Source: Bacteroidales bacterium (lineage in GTDB: Bacteria > Bacteroidota > Bacteroidia > Bacteroidales > VadinHA17). Taken from it: a stretch of DNA of 64,000 nucleotides. Numbering within the stretch: the first letter of the stretch is position 1; the number at the start of each line of letters is the position of its first letter. The stretch is from NCBI GenBank assembly GCA_021371855.1, contig JAJFVL010000035.1, forward strand, positions 62,001 through 126,000, given 5' to 3'. Shown here one piece after another: positions 8,141 through 17,726 of the stretch. The translations under genes and the position numbers were made by a program. The notes under the pieces are model-generated. The model ran no database searches, had not been told where the DNA came from, and saw only the letters and a list, made by a program, of their open reading frames with translations.

Positions 8141-11100
8141 ATGCGTTTAGGGAAAAACAAGTACTGCGTTTCAATAGTAATTCTTTTGCTTTATACTGCG
8201 TCAGCCTATGGGCAGGCAGATAAAAGTTACAAATACCAGCTTAATGGCAATGTACAGAAGAATAATATTATCTCTGAAAACCGGTCGGTTATAATAAACT
8301 ATTCAATACCAGAGCTTTATATCAATAGTTTTCAGGACAGGAACGAGTCTTTCTACCGGATAGCAATTCCAGGTCATATTTCTTCTTCTGATCCCGGAAA
8401 ACCTGAACTGCCCGTCTTCAGCAGCCTGATTTCAATACCGGAAGGCTGTATATATACTATCAGAATTTCAGATGTCAGCATAACGAAACTAAAACCTTCG
8501 AAGAAGAAATTCAAAGGTGTTCTGTATCCGGCACAGGAGGGAGAAACAAAAGCTATCCAAAAGCAGAAACCTCCGTTTAAAATGGACAAAAACCTTTACT
8601 CTTCGAGGGGAGTTATTGCAGAGGATACCGTGAGAATTGAACCTCTTGGTAAGGCACATGACATGCAACTTGCTAATTTGTCTGTTTCCCCTGTCAGATA
8701 CGATCCCCGCTTAAATGTCCTTGAGGTAATAACCTCTATGAAAATTGAAATATCATTTTCGGAAGGAACAGGCAGTATCTCAAAATCAATCTCTTCCGGA
8801 GCGGCTCTTTTTAACAAATCACTCAGCAAAGAAGTTCTGAATTATAACCAGGAAGATTTTATCAACGGTTATTCCGATCAACCTGTAAAGATGGTTATTC
8901 TGACCGATACCATTTTCAGAAAACATCTTGATCCAATCATAAAATGGAAGACTCAAAAAGGTTATAAACTTAAAATATTATATAAAGGAGCAAATCTTGC
9001 CGGAAACAGCTATACTCAAATCAAAGATACTCTTACCAAAATATATAACGCTTCAACTGAAACAGATCCTCCGCCGGAATATCTTCTTATTATTGGTGAT
9101 ATAAACAAAGTGCCTTATTATGGATCAGGAAATGTTACAGATATGTACTACGGTGAGTTTACCGGAAATGGTGATTACATTCCTGAAATGTACATAGGCA
9201 GGATTCCTGTTACCGATACAACCGAATTGAAATCTGTTATTAATAAAATAATCCGGTATGAAAAATGTGAATTTGCCGATACTAATAACTTTTACTCCCG
9301 AGCATTAGTAACTGCCGGCAATGATGCAGGTTATTATAATTACATGAACGGCCAGGTAAAATATGCAATATCAAATTATCTGACTACCGGGAACAAAATA
9401 GAAGAGCATCATTTTTATTATCCTCAATCTGCTACTGCTGAAGATTCAATTAAAAAGCTTTTAAAAAAAGGTATTTCATTCCTTAATTTTACCGGGCATG
9501 GGTCGGCTTCAGGATGGCTGGACCCTGAAATAAACGGGAATGATATTGATTCGCTCAAGAATAAAAACATGTATCCTTTTATAATAAGCAATGCCTGCAA
9601 GACAAGCCAGTTTAATCTGGTATCATCATTTGGAAGTAAATTTGTTTTATCGAACGAAAAAGGGGCTATAGGATATATTGGATGCTCAAACGATTCTTAC
9701 TGGGATGAAGATTTCTACTGGTCCATAGGACTCGGTACTCCATCTGCAAATCCAACATATGAGACAACAGGACCTGGAGCTTACGACCGTTTGTTCCATA
9801 CTCATAACGAATCGCCTTCAGACTGGTATTATACAATGGGACAAATCAATTATGCTGGCAATCTGGCTGTCAGCGCCAGCACATCGCAAAGGAAGAAATA
9901 TTACTGGGAGATATATAATCTGGTCGGCGATCCAAGCGTAGTTCCGATTTTAGGGAAACCTGCATCATTCAAGATCTCATTACCCGATACTCTTCCAAAC
10001 GGATTAAAATCGCTATCGCTGAATATCGACCCGTTTGCTTATATTGCCATATCCCACTTTGACACTCTCTGGGACGCTTCATTTGCAAGTGCTACAGGAT
10101 CTGTTACATTGGATTTACCAGGAATCTCAGATGATTCATGTATGGTTGTAGTAACCGGTCAGAACAAAGTACCCCTTATTAAATCAATTTACTTTTCCGA
10201 CATAAACAATGAGTATATTAACTTATCAGCGACAAGCATAAACGATAGTCTGGGAAATAATAACGGCAGGGCTGACTTTGGTGAATCATTCTATCTGAAA
10301 CTTGCTGTAAGTAACCTTGGATTGACGGACGCCAGTGACCTGTATGCAATAATTACATCCCCTTCCGGTCTGGTAACGATTAATAATGACTCTGTGAAGA
10401 TAGACATTCTTCGTTCCGGATCAGAAATTATCCTTTCAAATGACTTTGGAATGACAATCGCAGACGATGTCCCTGATCTGGAGACAGTCCCTGTTTATCT
10501 CACCCTGAAAGATCAGAAATCAGAAAAACTATTCACAATTGACATCTGCATCCATGCGCCAAAACTTCAGATGATCAGTTGCAAAATTGACGATACAATT
10601 TTGGGGAACGGCAATCACATTGCTGATCCGGGAGAGAACTTCAACCTTGTCTTCAAAATCATTAACGAGGGAAGCAGCGATATATCCGGGGATTTATCCC
10701 TGACCAGTCTGAATGAAAATCTGTCGATCGATGAACCCAGTGTAAAATCGGGAGTTCTTAAATTCGGGGAGAGCTTTGATATTCCTGTAAAGGTAAAATT
10801 ATTACAAACAGTTCCATCCGGTGCTTATATTTCGGTTTCATCCTTACTCAAATGCAGTCCTTACACATTAAATAAAGACTTCACTTTCAGAGTCGGTAAA
10901 ATACGTGAGAGTTTTGAAGCGGAATCATTTAATGTTTTTCCCTGGATCAATGTAAGTTCAAAACCATGGACCATTACCCAGGCTGATTCATATGAAGGCA
11001 TAATTTCCGCAAAGTCAGGTGCCATTTCTAAAAACGGCACCAGTTCATTAATCATAAGGTCATTTTATCCCACTTACGATTCTGTTAAATTCTATTACAA

Positions 11101-11914
11101 GGTTTCATCTGAGTTCAACTATGATTATCTTTCTTTCAGGATCAATGGAGTTGAAATCTTTAAAAAATCAGGGGAGATTAATTGGACAAAAATGGCTGTT
11201 CCTGTAACTGCCGGGCTTAATAAAATGGAGTGGGTCTACTATAAAGACAATGGCATAGATTCTGGCTCAGATTGTGCATGGATCGACATGATCGATTTTG
11301 CCGGACCGGGCACTGTAAGTTACATCCAGAAAGATCTCGAGGTTGCAAGAATAGTGACGCCGATTCAGAAGGACAAGTTCGGTCATGGTACAATTACGGT
11401 AAAGGTTCTAAACATTGGAAAGGACACGATTGATGGCTTCAATCTTGCATACTCTCTTAATAAATATCCATATTCTGCCGTTCAACATTTTAAAGATCAG
11501 ATTATTCCTTACAGCGATTCTGTATCGGTATCTTTCACTACAAAAGCTGATATGTCAAAATTAGGTATTTACAATATCGCTGCCTATGGATATAATAATA
11601 ATGATGATTATCTTTTGAATGATACAATACGGTTAACTATCGAAAACACTGACATTTCCGATTCATTAATTATTTACCCCAATCCGTTTATTGATCATTT
11701 AAATATTTTTATTAATTCAAAATCAGACGACAGAATTCAGATATCGTTAACAAATGTTACAGGGGCTAAAATATATGTAACTGAAAAAGATATTTTCCCC
11801 GGAAAGAATGAAATTATAATCTCTGATCGCAGGTTAAAACCATCGCTATATTTCCTGAATATCCGCGGAACTACTATCAACAAAACAGTATCGGTTGTTA
11901 AAATTATCAAGTAG
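8141..11914 (+). CDS. Gingipain-like cysteine protease (peptidase family C25) with type IX secretion C-terminal domain
   Basis: The 1257-residue protein has a signal peptide (VSIVILLLYTASAYGQ), a pro-region to about residue 240, and a C25 catalytic domain. The catalytic pair is His453 in FTGHGSASGW and Cys486 in ISNACKTSQF. Their 33-residue spacing equals that of the Arg-gingipain pair His440/Cys473. After it come Ig-like/CARDB-type repeats (two blocks with 'NGRADFGESFYLKLAVSN' and 'NHIADPGENFNLVFKI'). The last ~80 residues, with IIYPNPFIDHLNIFI and LYFLNIRG, are a type A sorting domain for type IX secretion. The protein is therefore predicted to be secreted or surface-attached and to degrade external protein or mature other exported proteins (as PorU does). 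It is not in a por cluster here. Confidence 0.92.
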   Translation: MRLGKNKYCVSIVILLLYTASAYGQADKSYKYQLNGNVQKNNIISENRSVIINYSIPELYINSFQDRNESFYRIAIPGHISSSDPGKPELPVFSSLISIPEGCIYTIRISDVSITKLKPSKKKFKGVLYPAQEGETKAIQKQKPPFKMDKNLYSSRGVIAEDTVRIEPLGKAHDMQLANLSVSPVRYDPRLNVLEVITSMKIEISFSEGTGSISKSISSGAALFNKSLSKEVLNYNQEDFINGYSDQPVKMVILTDTIFRKHLDPIIKWKTQKGYKLKILYKGANLAGNSYTQIKDTLTKIYNASTETDPPPEYLLIIGDINKVPYYGSGNVTDMYYGEFTGNGDYIPEMYIGRIPVTDTTELKSVINKIIRYEKCEFADTNNFYSRALVTAGNDAGYYNYMNGQVKYAISNYLTTGNKIEEHHFYYPQSATAEDSIKKLLKKGISFLNFTGHGSASGWLDPEINGNDIDSLKNKNMYPFIISNACKTSQFNLVSSFGSKFVLSNEKGAIGYIGCSNDSYWDEDFYWSIGLGTPSANPTYETTGPGAYDRLFHTHNESPSDWYYTMGQINYAGNLAVSASTSQRKKYYWEIYNLVGDPSVVPILGKPASFKISLPDTLPNGLKSLSLNIDPFAYIAISHFDTLWDASFASATGSVTLDLPGISDDSCMVVVTGQNKVPLIKSIYFSDINNEYINLSATSINDSLGNNNGRADFGESFYLKLAVSNLGLTDASDLYAIITSPSGLVTINNDSVKIDILRSGSEIILSNDFGMTIADDVPDLETVPVYLTLKDQKSEKLFTIDICIHAPKLQMISCKIDDTILGNGNHIADPGENFNLVFKIINEGSSDISGDLSLTSLNENLSIDEPSVKSGVLKFGESFDIPVKVKLLQTVPSGAYISVSSLLKCSPYTLNKDFTFRVGKIRESFEAESFNVFPWINVSSKPWTITQADSYEGIISAKSGAISKNGTSSLIIRSFYPTYDSVKFYYKVSSEFNYDYLSFRINGVEIFKKSGEINWTKMAVPVTAGLNKMEWVYYKDNGIDSGSDCAWIDMIDFAGPGTVSYIQKDLEVARIVTPIQKDKFGHGTITVKVLNIGKDTIDGFNLAYSLNKYPYSAVQHFKDQIIPYSDSVSVSFTTKADMSKLGIYNIAAYGYNNNDDYLLNDTIRLTIENTDISDSLIIYPNPFIDHLNIFINSKSDDRIQISLTNVTGAKIYVTEKDIFPGKNEIIISDRRLKPSLYFLNIRGTTINKTVSVVKIIK

Positions 11915-11948
11915 TGTGCCGCTTTCAATTTAATTAACCTTAATAATT

Positions 11949-12524
11949 ATGTCACAAATAGTTCCAACACGAGATCTGGCTCTTGATTTATTTAAAAAAT
12001 ACAATAAATCAGAGAGCCTGTTAAAGCATGCCCTGTCGGTCGAAGGTGTCATGAAATATATGGCAAAAAAGTCGGGAGAAGATGTAGAGAAATGGGGGAT
12101 AATAGGATTGATTCACGATCTTGATTATGAGATGTATCCTGATCAGCATTGCATAATGACTGAAAAAATACTAAGAGAAAACCGGTGGCCCGAAGAATAT
12201 ATACGTGCAGTGTTAAGTCATGGCTGGGGTCTGATAACTGACACTGAACCAGTCTCTTTGCTTGAAAAGACGATCTTTGCAGTTGATGAGCTTACAGGGT
12301 TAGTTGCAACAAGCGCTTTGGTCCGACCCTCAAAAAGTGTGCTTGATATGGAAGCAAAATCAGTGAAAAAGAAATGGAACGATAAAAGATTCGCTGCAGG
12401 AGTTAACCGTTCAGTAATAGAAAAAGGAGCTGAAATGCTTGGTGTCAGCCTCGACTCCCTGATAACAGATTGTATAATGGGTATGAGAACAGTGGCAGAA
12501 GAGATCGGGTTAAAAGGTGTTTAG
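11949..12524 (+). CDS. HD-domain phosphohydrolase-like protein
   Basis: The 191-residue protein contains the HDIG-type signature: HALSVEGVMKYMAKK (first His), then GLIHDLDYEMYPDQH (HD pair) and a later His-bearing ERI-like stretch RAVLSHGWGL. This matches small HDIG proteins acting on phosphate esters or nucleotides. No partner domain is present and the substrate is unknown. It starts 34 bp after the C25 protease gene on the same strand. The 202 bp that follow to the convergent DUF1080 gene hold no gene, only short G/C-rich runs and a terminator. Confidence 0.85.
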   Translation: MSQIVPTRDLALDLFKKYNKSESLLKHALSVEGVMKYMAKKSGEDVEKWGIIGLIHDLDYEMYPDQHCIMTEKILRENRWPEEYIRAVLSHGWGLITDTEPVSLLEKTIFAVDELTGLVATSALVRPSKSVLDMEAKSVKKKWNDKRFAAGVNRSVIEKGAEMLGVSLDSLITDCIMGMRTVAEEIGLKGV

Positions 12525-12670
12525 CCACTTCCCCCTCCGATGCTGCGATCGAAGCAGGCCTGAAGGGCTAATTATTTAATATGATTTGTAAAGCGCCCTA
12601 AAGGGGGTTGCGGGCAAAAAAAGAGGGTTTGGTGGTGGAAATAAAAGCATTACTTTTGGGGTTTTGAAGA

Positions 12671-12705
12671 CAAAAAAAAGGCTGAATCAAACGATCCAGC
12701 CTCTT
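12671..12705 (-). terminator. Rho-independent terminator of the 13482-12727 gene
   Basis: On the minus strand the sequence reads AGGCTG, a loop, then CAGCCT followed directly by a run of eight T (12671-12679 in plus orientation is the A run). The stem is at 12679-12684 and 12698-12703, about 25 bp past the DUF1080 lipoprotein stop codon. This is a textbook stem plus T-tract. Confidence 0.75.
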
Positions 12706-12726
12706 ATTTTATAATTCAAAATATCA

Positions 12727-13482
12727 TTATAATTCTTTGACGGTGATATTTTTGTACCAGACATCATTTCCATGATCCTGCAGACCAATATAGCCCTCTT
12801 TAGCAGTTTCAATGAACCATGTCCAATCTTTGAATTTCGAATTGGCACACATCTTTTTCCAGTCATCTGTCCAGAGGTGGAATTCAACAACATTCACACC
12901 ATTCTGAGTGAAAACGACAGTACCCTGGTAAACCATGATCTTAACCTGGTTCCATTCACCAACCGGTTTTGCATTCTGCGGTTTAGCAGGAAGAAGATCA
13001 TAAAGTGATCCGGCCATACGATTCCCGTCAACACCAAGTTTGGCATCAGGATGTTTTTCGTTATCAAGTACCTGCATCTCCGGAGCTGATTTGTAGATTG
13101 GCTCATTGGGAATCTCCTGGGCAAGAATAAAAATTCCGCTATTTCCGCCTTCTGAAATCTTCCATTCAAGAGAAAGTTCAAAATTCGAGAATTTCTTATC
13201 ATAAATTATATCTCCACCGCTACCGCCAGCTTCACCGGCGCCTGATCCGATACAGTGCAATGTGCCATCTGTAATCTCCCATCCTTTGGCAGGAAAAGAA
13301 GGTTTATTGTATCCGCGCCAACCGGCCGTTGATTTACCGTCAAAAAGTACGGTCACTTTTTCAGCAGGAGCTGCTGCTTCAGTAGTTTTTGCTTCTTTAT
13401 TCACGGGTTTACCTTTTGATCCGCAAGCTGTTGCAAGTCCAAGGACAAGAACAGATGATAAAAGAACATTTACAACTTTCAT
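12727..13482 (-). CDS. Lipoprotein with 3-keto-disaccharide hydrolase (DUF1080) domain
   Basis: Starting at the ATG at 13480-13482, the product begins MKVVNVLLSSVLVLGLATACGSKG, a lipoprotein signal with the lipobox LATAC. The frame is open 60 bp further upstream, but that extension would bury the signal. The domain has VTVLFDGKSTAGWRGYN, WEITDGTLHCIG, NFELSLEWKISEGGNSGIFI, PEMQVLDNEKH, GEWNQVKIMV and GYIGLQDHG, all typical of PF06439. This family is now associated with cleavage of 3-keto-glycosides. It is read after the Gfo/Idh oxidoreductase gene (78 bp apart), which fits an oxidise-then-cleave sugar pathway. The exact substrate cannot be read from sequence. Confidence 0.88.
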   Translation of the reverse strand: MKVVNVLLSSVLVLGLATACGSKGKPVNKEAKTTEAAAPAEKVTVLFDGKSTAGWRGYNKPSFPAKGWEITDGTLHCIGSGAGEAGGSGGDIIYDKKFSNFELSLEWKISEGGNSGIFILAQEIPNEPIYKSAPEMQVLDNEKHPDAKLGVDGNRMAGSLYDLLPAKPQNAKPVGEWNQVKIMVYQGTVVFTQNGVNVVEFHLWTDDWKKMCANSKFKDWTWFIETAKEGYIGLQDHGNDVWYKNITVKEL

Positions 13483-13560
13483 ATAAAATAAATAATTTAA
13501 TGTTAATAGCTGATATTGAAACAGGTCATAGGTAAGAACCACCTATGACCTGTCAGTATT

Positions 13561-15051
13561 TTACATAGGCATTTCAGGTAATGACCATCCTTTACGATAA
13601 GTATGTCTGACCATCTCAGCAGCAAATTGTTTTGCATTCATTGGTTCAGTCCATTTCTTGTTAAATGTCGGATGACCGTCTTTAACACTGAAGGCATCTT
13701 CAATACATATCTTAACTGTATCGGTGTCGCTGATATTTGTGAATTCCATCTTTTCTCCGTCCCAATCAAGTTCTTTGTTTAGACCCTGAAGTCTTACAGC
13801 GAGAACTCCCATAACAACCATTTCGTTGAATGGTCCGGCTTCTGAAAAATCAGATTTTGTCATTACCCTGCTTTCAGGACTCTCTTTGCAAGCTCGTACC
13901 CAATCCATTTCATGTTTGTTATCCACAACTCTGCGTTCAGTTTTTGGAACAACCGGAACACGACCAGAGAGCAACCAAGGATTTTTACCATAGCATCCAC
14001 AAATAAGAGTATCTTTTGAACCATGGAATATCACACCGCCACCACCATCATTCATATCTTTTCCGGCAGGCCATCCGGCAGGTTTTTGTGGTTGTATCCC
14101 GCCATCATACCAGATTACTTCAACTGCAGGGTATTTCAGCTTAGAACCCTTTGGAGCTACCCTTTCCGGGAATTTCAGTGTTACCATTTGTGCATTTGGG
14201 GCACAGTCAGTAAGCAGAAGTGTTGAACTACCCTGAGCTTTAACCGGATATTTAAGTTTCAGACCTTTAAAAATGGGGTGCATAATATGACAAGCCATGT
14301 CACCAAGAGCACCTGTACCAAAATCCCACCAGCCGCGCCAGTTCCATGGATGATAGATATGGTTAAAAGGACGCATCTGAGCCGGACCTATAAAAAGATC
14401 CCAGTTAAGTGTTTCCGGAACCCAATCGCCTCTGTCAGGTCTGTTAAGACCTTGTGGCCATATCGGGCGATCTGTGAATGCTTCAACTTTTCTTACTTCT
14501 CCGATCTCACCATTTTGTAACCATTCAACAGTTGTATTAACTCCTTCACCTGAAGCACCCTGGTTTCCCATCTGGGTTGCTACTTTATATTTTGCTGCAA
14601 GCTTGGTCAACAGCCTTGATTCATATACAGAATGTGTAAGAGGTTTCTGTACATAAGCATGTTTCCCCATAACCATAGCCGATGATGCTGCAATGCAATG
14701 TGTATGGTCGGCTGTTGCTACAATAACTGCGTCAATCGATTTGCCCATTTCATCATACATCTTCCGCCAATCCCAGTAAGCTTTTGCATTTGGATGTGAT
14801 GCAAGAACAGCTTTGGAATAATCCCAGTCAACATCGCAGAGAGCAACAATGTTTTCAGTACCCTCTACGGCTTTAAGATTGGAATTTCCCATTCCGCCAA
14901 TCCCTATAACTGCAATATTCAGCTTGTCGCTGGGAGCTCTGTGACCAAAGCCACTCATAACAGAGCCTGGAAGTATAGTCAGACCTGCTGCAACAGCACC
15001 GGTTCTTTCAATAAACGACCGGCGTGTAATGTTTTTTGAATTTTCTTTCAT
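13561..15051 (-). CDS. Gfo/Idh/MocA-family oxidoreductase with Tat signal
   Basis: The 496-residue protein begins with ITRRSFIERTGAVAAGLTIL (twin-arginine signal). The Rossmann motif is NIAVIGIGGMGNSNLKAVEG, and the Gfo/Idh active-site region is MGKHAYVQKPLTHS (EKP-like motif with Gln in the first position). The C-terminal half (NWRGWWDFGTGALGDMACH) is the usual substrate domain of the secreted Bacteroidota/Planctomycetota subgroup. Members are thought to interconvert sugar C3 hydroxyl and keto groups using tightly bound NAD. The flanking DUF1080 genes on both sides support a role in 3-keto-glycoside metabolism in the periplasm. Confidence 0.9.
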   Translation of the reverse strand: MKENSKNITRRSFIERTGAVAAGLTILPGSVMSGFGHRAPSDKLNIAVIGIGGMGNSNLKAVEGTENIVALCDVDWDYSKAVLASHPNAKAYWDWRKMYDEMGKSIDAVIVATADHTHCIAASSAMVMGKHAYVQKPLTHSVYESRLLTKLAAKYKVATQMGNQGASGEGVNTTVEWLQNGEIGEVRKVEAFTDRPIWPQGLNRPDRGDWVPETLNWDLFIGPAQMRPFNHIYHPWNWRGWWDFGTGALGDMACHIMHPIFKGLKLKYPVKAQGSSTLLLTDCAPNAQMVTLKFPERVAPKGSKLKYPAVEVIWYDGGIQPQKPAGWPAGKDMNDGGGGVIFHGSKDTLICGCYGKNPWLLSGRVPVVPKTERRVVDNKHEMDWVRACKESPESRVMTKSDFSEAGPFNEMVVMGVLAVRLQGLNKELDWDGEKMEFTNISDTDTVKICIEDAFSVKDGHPTFNKKWTEPMNAKQFAAEMVRHTYRKGWSLPEMPM

Positions 15052-15165
15052 TATCAGGTAGATTTAAATTTAATATTGATTGATAAAATTAATAATTAAA
15101 AATTTATGTCATATGTTTTAAATGTCAAAATAAAAATGAAAATAAAAATGGATAAATGCTATAAA

Positions 15166-15942
15166 CTATAATTCTCTTATCCAGATATTTCTGTATGCAA
15201 CCGGATTGCCATGATCCTGAAGAACCAGGCTTTCAGGACCGTGTTTTTTTATGAAATATTCCGGGATGCCAACATAAACAGTTGGACCTCTTAAGCTTAC
15301 ATTATTCTGTATTAATACTCCGTTATGAAGGATTGTAACTCTTGGCGGAGTGAAATATATTGTTGTATCACTGCCAAAAGAAGGAGCCGTATAGATGATA
15401 TCGTATGATTGCCACTCGCCAGGCTTCCTGGATGCATTTACCAATGGGGCATATTGTTTATAAAGACTGCCTGCCTGTCCCTGGCGATAAGTACGGTTGT
15501 TGTAACTATCAAGTACCTGCACTTCGTACAATCCCTGCAAATAGACACCGCTGTTTCCCCTACCCTGTCCGTCACCTGATACGTCCGAAGGGGTCTTCCA
15601 TTCAATATGCAGCTGGAAATTAGAAAATTTACGTTTTGTTTTAATCACTCCAGATCCCTTAACACAGACCAGGGCGCCATCCATTATAATCCACTTTGTA
15701 GGATTCCCTTTACTGTCTTCCCATTCCGAATTAACATCTTTTCCATTAAATAAGACTATAGCATCAGAAGGAGCATCTCCAGCTATCATTGCAGGTTGTA
15801 TTATTTTTACTTCAGGGTCCATTATCTCTGTCATTCCCGGAGTCATTTTATCCTTATCCAAAGTCTTTACTGTTTGCTGTGCCTGTATCGAAGTAAACAA
15901 ACCTGCACACAGCATTAGATTGATAATCAATTTTTTTTTCAT
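15166..15942 (-). CDS. Exported 3-keto-disaccharide hydrolase (DUF1080) domain protein
   Basis: The 258-residue protein has a signal peptide (KKKLIINLMLCAGLFTSIQAQ) and DUF1080 motifs: DAIVLFNGKDVNSEW, WIIMDGALVCVKGSG, FQLHIEWKTP, GRGNSGVYLQGLYEVQVLD, PGEWQSYDIIY and ESLVLQDHGNPVAYRNIWIREL at the end. It is a non-lipidated paralogue of the 12727-13482 product and the first gene of the three-gene minus-strand group. Two distinct DUF1080 proteins with one Gfo/Idh enzyme suggest different substrates or different locations (soluble versus membrane-anchored). Confidence 0.88.
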   Translation of the reverse strand: MKKKLIINLMLCAGLFTSIQAQQTVKTLDKDKMTPGMTEIMDPEVKIIQPAMIAGDAPSDAIVLFNGKDVNSEWEDSKGNPTKWIIMDGALVCVKGSGVIKTKRKFSNFQLHIEWKTPSDVSGDGQGRGNSGVYLQGLYEVQVLDSYNNRTYRQGQAGSLYKQYAPLVNASRKPGEWQSYDIIYTAPSFGSDTTIYFTPPRVTILHNGVLIQNNVSLRGPTVYVGIPEYFIKKHGPESLVLQDHGNPVAYRNIWIREL

Positions 15943-16172
15943 ACGTTTTGTTTTATTGAACTATTCAGAGCTAAAATTTATATATGTTAGACATTCAAAT
16001 CATTGAAAGATCATAACGAGACTATCATTATAAGCCTGATTTCTCATTATCTGTCAGCTTTAACCGACGTATAAAAATATATAATTTTCTTAATGGAAAT
16101 GAATTTATCAGACAATATATTGTCTATTGCCGGAATGCGAGAAAAACAATAAATTGCAGGAAATAAAAAATA

Positions 16173-16646
16173 ATGGAATCCAAATATTTTTCTCTTGATG
16201 ACAGTGAAAACAACCGATTCATAAAAATGATCAAAATGGCTTTCGGTTTTGTCTGTATTTTAGTTGCAATATTTTGGATAGTATTTGGTATCAATAATTT
16301 AAAGACCAATGGAACTACCTGGGTTGCAATATTTTTTCTGACAGGATTTGGAGCATATCAGATCTGGTCGGGGATGGGTCGGGCTAAAAGATTTATCGAA
16401 ATAGGTCCTGATTCCATATTGCTTAAAAAAAATCCCATTTTTTCACCTGTTGAGATATTGTCACCTGAATTTGAAAAAATTGAATTGTACCCTATGAATA
16501 TTATATTTTTCAGGAAAACAAAAAAGAAGATATTGCTTCGTTTTGGTAACACTTTTTTTGAAACAAACGAGAAGATAAAGGATGAGATTTTTGATTTTGC
16601 CGAATCGAAAAACATTCCCCTTGAAGTGATTGAGGAAAAACTATAA
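16173..16646 (+). CDS. Two-helix membrane protein with a PH-like cytoplasmic tail, unknown function
   Basis: The 157-residue product is not a recognised family. Two hydrophobic helices (about residues 25-46 and 52-70: AFGFVCILVAIFWIVFGI and TTWVAIFFLTGFGAYQIW) are followed by a hydrophilic domain rich in alternating beta-type segments (FIEIGPDSILLKKN, EKIELYPMNIIFF, KKILLRFGNTFFE). This layout resembles small bacterial membrane proteins with a PH-like domain. It lies 63 bp before the radical SAM gene on the same strand and may be co-transcribed with it. The 230 bp between it and the DUF1080 gene show no other feature. Confidence 0.65.
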   Translation: MESKYFSLDDSENNRFIKMIKMAFGFVCILVAIFWIVFGINNLKTNGTTWVAIFFLTGFGAYQIWSGMGRAKRFIEIGPDSILLKKNPIFSPVEILSPEFEKIELYPMNIIFFRKTKKKILLRFGNTFFETNEKIKDEIFDFAESKNIPLEVIEEKL

Positions 16647-16709
16647 AACGTCACAACTTCTTAGCAGTCTTATTTATTGACTAATTTTGCTAATAAAAGG
16701 TTGAATAGG

Positions 16710-17726
16710 ATGACATCTCTGTTTAAAATAAGTGATAATAATCTGGAATGTCTTTTATGTCCTCATTATTGCAAACTCACCAAAGGCAAAACCGGGATTT
16801 GTGGTGCAAGAAAAAATACGGGAGAGATAATTGACCTTATGACTTACGGGGTTATCTCAGGATTTGCACTCGATCCTGTTGAAAAAAAGCCACTTTATCA
16901 TTTCTTCCCTGGATATAGTATTTTATCTGCAGGATCATTCGGATGTAATATGAGATGTGATTTTTGTCAGAATTACAGTATATCTCAGAAAATTCCGGAA
17001 AATATTAAAGCTGAGATGACACCTGAGAAAATTGTTAAAACTGCTCTGTCGGCGGAGAGGAATATTGGTGTGGCATTTACATATAACGAACCTGTTATAT
17101 GGTTTGAGTTTATGAGGGATGTTGCAACTATCGCAAAAGCTGAAGGATTATTTACAGTAATGGTCAGTAACGGTTATGTCAACAAAGAACCTCTGGATGA
17201 AATAATTCAGTTCATCGATGCTTTTAATATTGATTTAAAAGCATTTAACGGTGATTTTTATAAGAAATTAACCGGTGTTGATATTGAGCCGGTCAGGAGG
17301 AGTCTGAAACAGATTTCAAAATCGGGAAAACATCTTGAAATTACAACGCTAATCATTCCCGGGCAAAATGATAATGAAATGGAAATGCAACTGCAATCGG
17401 AGTGGATTGCAGGGGAACTTGGGGAAAATATTCCACTTCATCTCAGCAGATATTTCCCTATGTTCAAAAGGAATGATCCGTTAACTCCACAAGACACATT
17501 GAACAGGCTATTTGAAATAGCAGCTTCAAAACTCGATAATGTATATATTGGAAATACAAATTCCGATATAGGACAGGATACTTATTGCCCTGAGTGCGGA
17601 AAAAAAGTAACTATCCGATCGGGATATACTACGACTTTCTCAAACCTTGACAGAGAAGGGAAATGCACCTCTTGCGGAACGCAGGTCTACAAATACTTTA
17701 CTTTTTCGCCGAAGTCAGAGCGCTGA
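16710..17726 (+). CDS. amrS: AmmeMemoRadiSam-system radical SAM enzyme
   Basis: The radical SAM cluster motif is CNMRCDFCQNYSIS (CxxxCxxC). An N-terminal cysteine-rich stretch (CLLCPHYCKLTKGKTGICGA) and LYHFFPG follow the AmrS/PflA-like pattern. The C-terminus carries a zinc-ribbon (CPECGKK ... CTSCGTQ), which not all AmrS have. A TTG at 16677 extends the frame, but the ATG at 16710 is preceded at a good distance by AAAAGG and gives the usual N-terminus, so it is preferred. The AmrA/AmrB partners are not in this window. The biological role of the family is poorly understood. Confidence 0.88.
   Translation: MTSLFKISDNNLECLLCPHYCKLTKGKTGICGARKNTGEIIDLMTYGVISGFALDPVEKKPLYHFFPGYSILSAGSFGCNMRCDFCQNYSISQKIPENIKAEMTPEKIVKTALSAERNIGVAFTYNEPVIWFEFMRDVATIAKAEGLFTVMVSNGYVNKEPLDEIIQFIDAFNIDLKAFNGDFYKKLTGVDIEPVRRSLKQISKSGKHLEITTLIIPGQNDNEMEMQLQSEWIAGELGENIPLHLSRYFPMFKRNDPLTPQDTLNRLFEIAASKLDNVYIGNTNSDIGQDTYCPECGKKVTIRSGYTTTFSNLDREGKCTSCGTQVYKYFTFSPKSER

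Noticed and set aside
12525..12726. G/C-rich runs after the HD-domain gene as a mobile element end
   Set aside because: Short words such as CCCTAAAGGGGG are present, but there are no terminal inverted repeats, target duplication or transposase; only the terminator is claimed.
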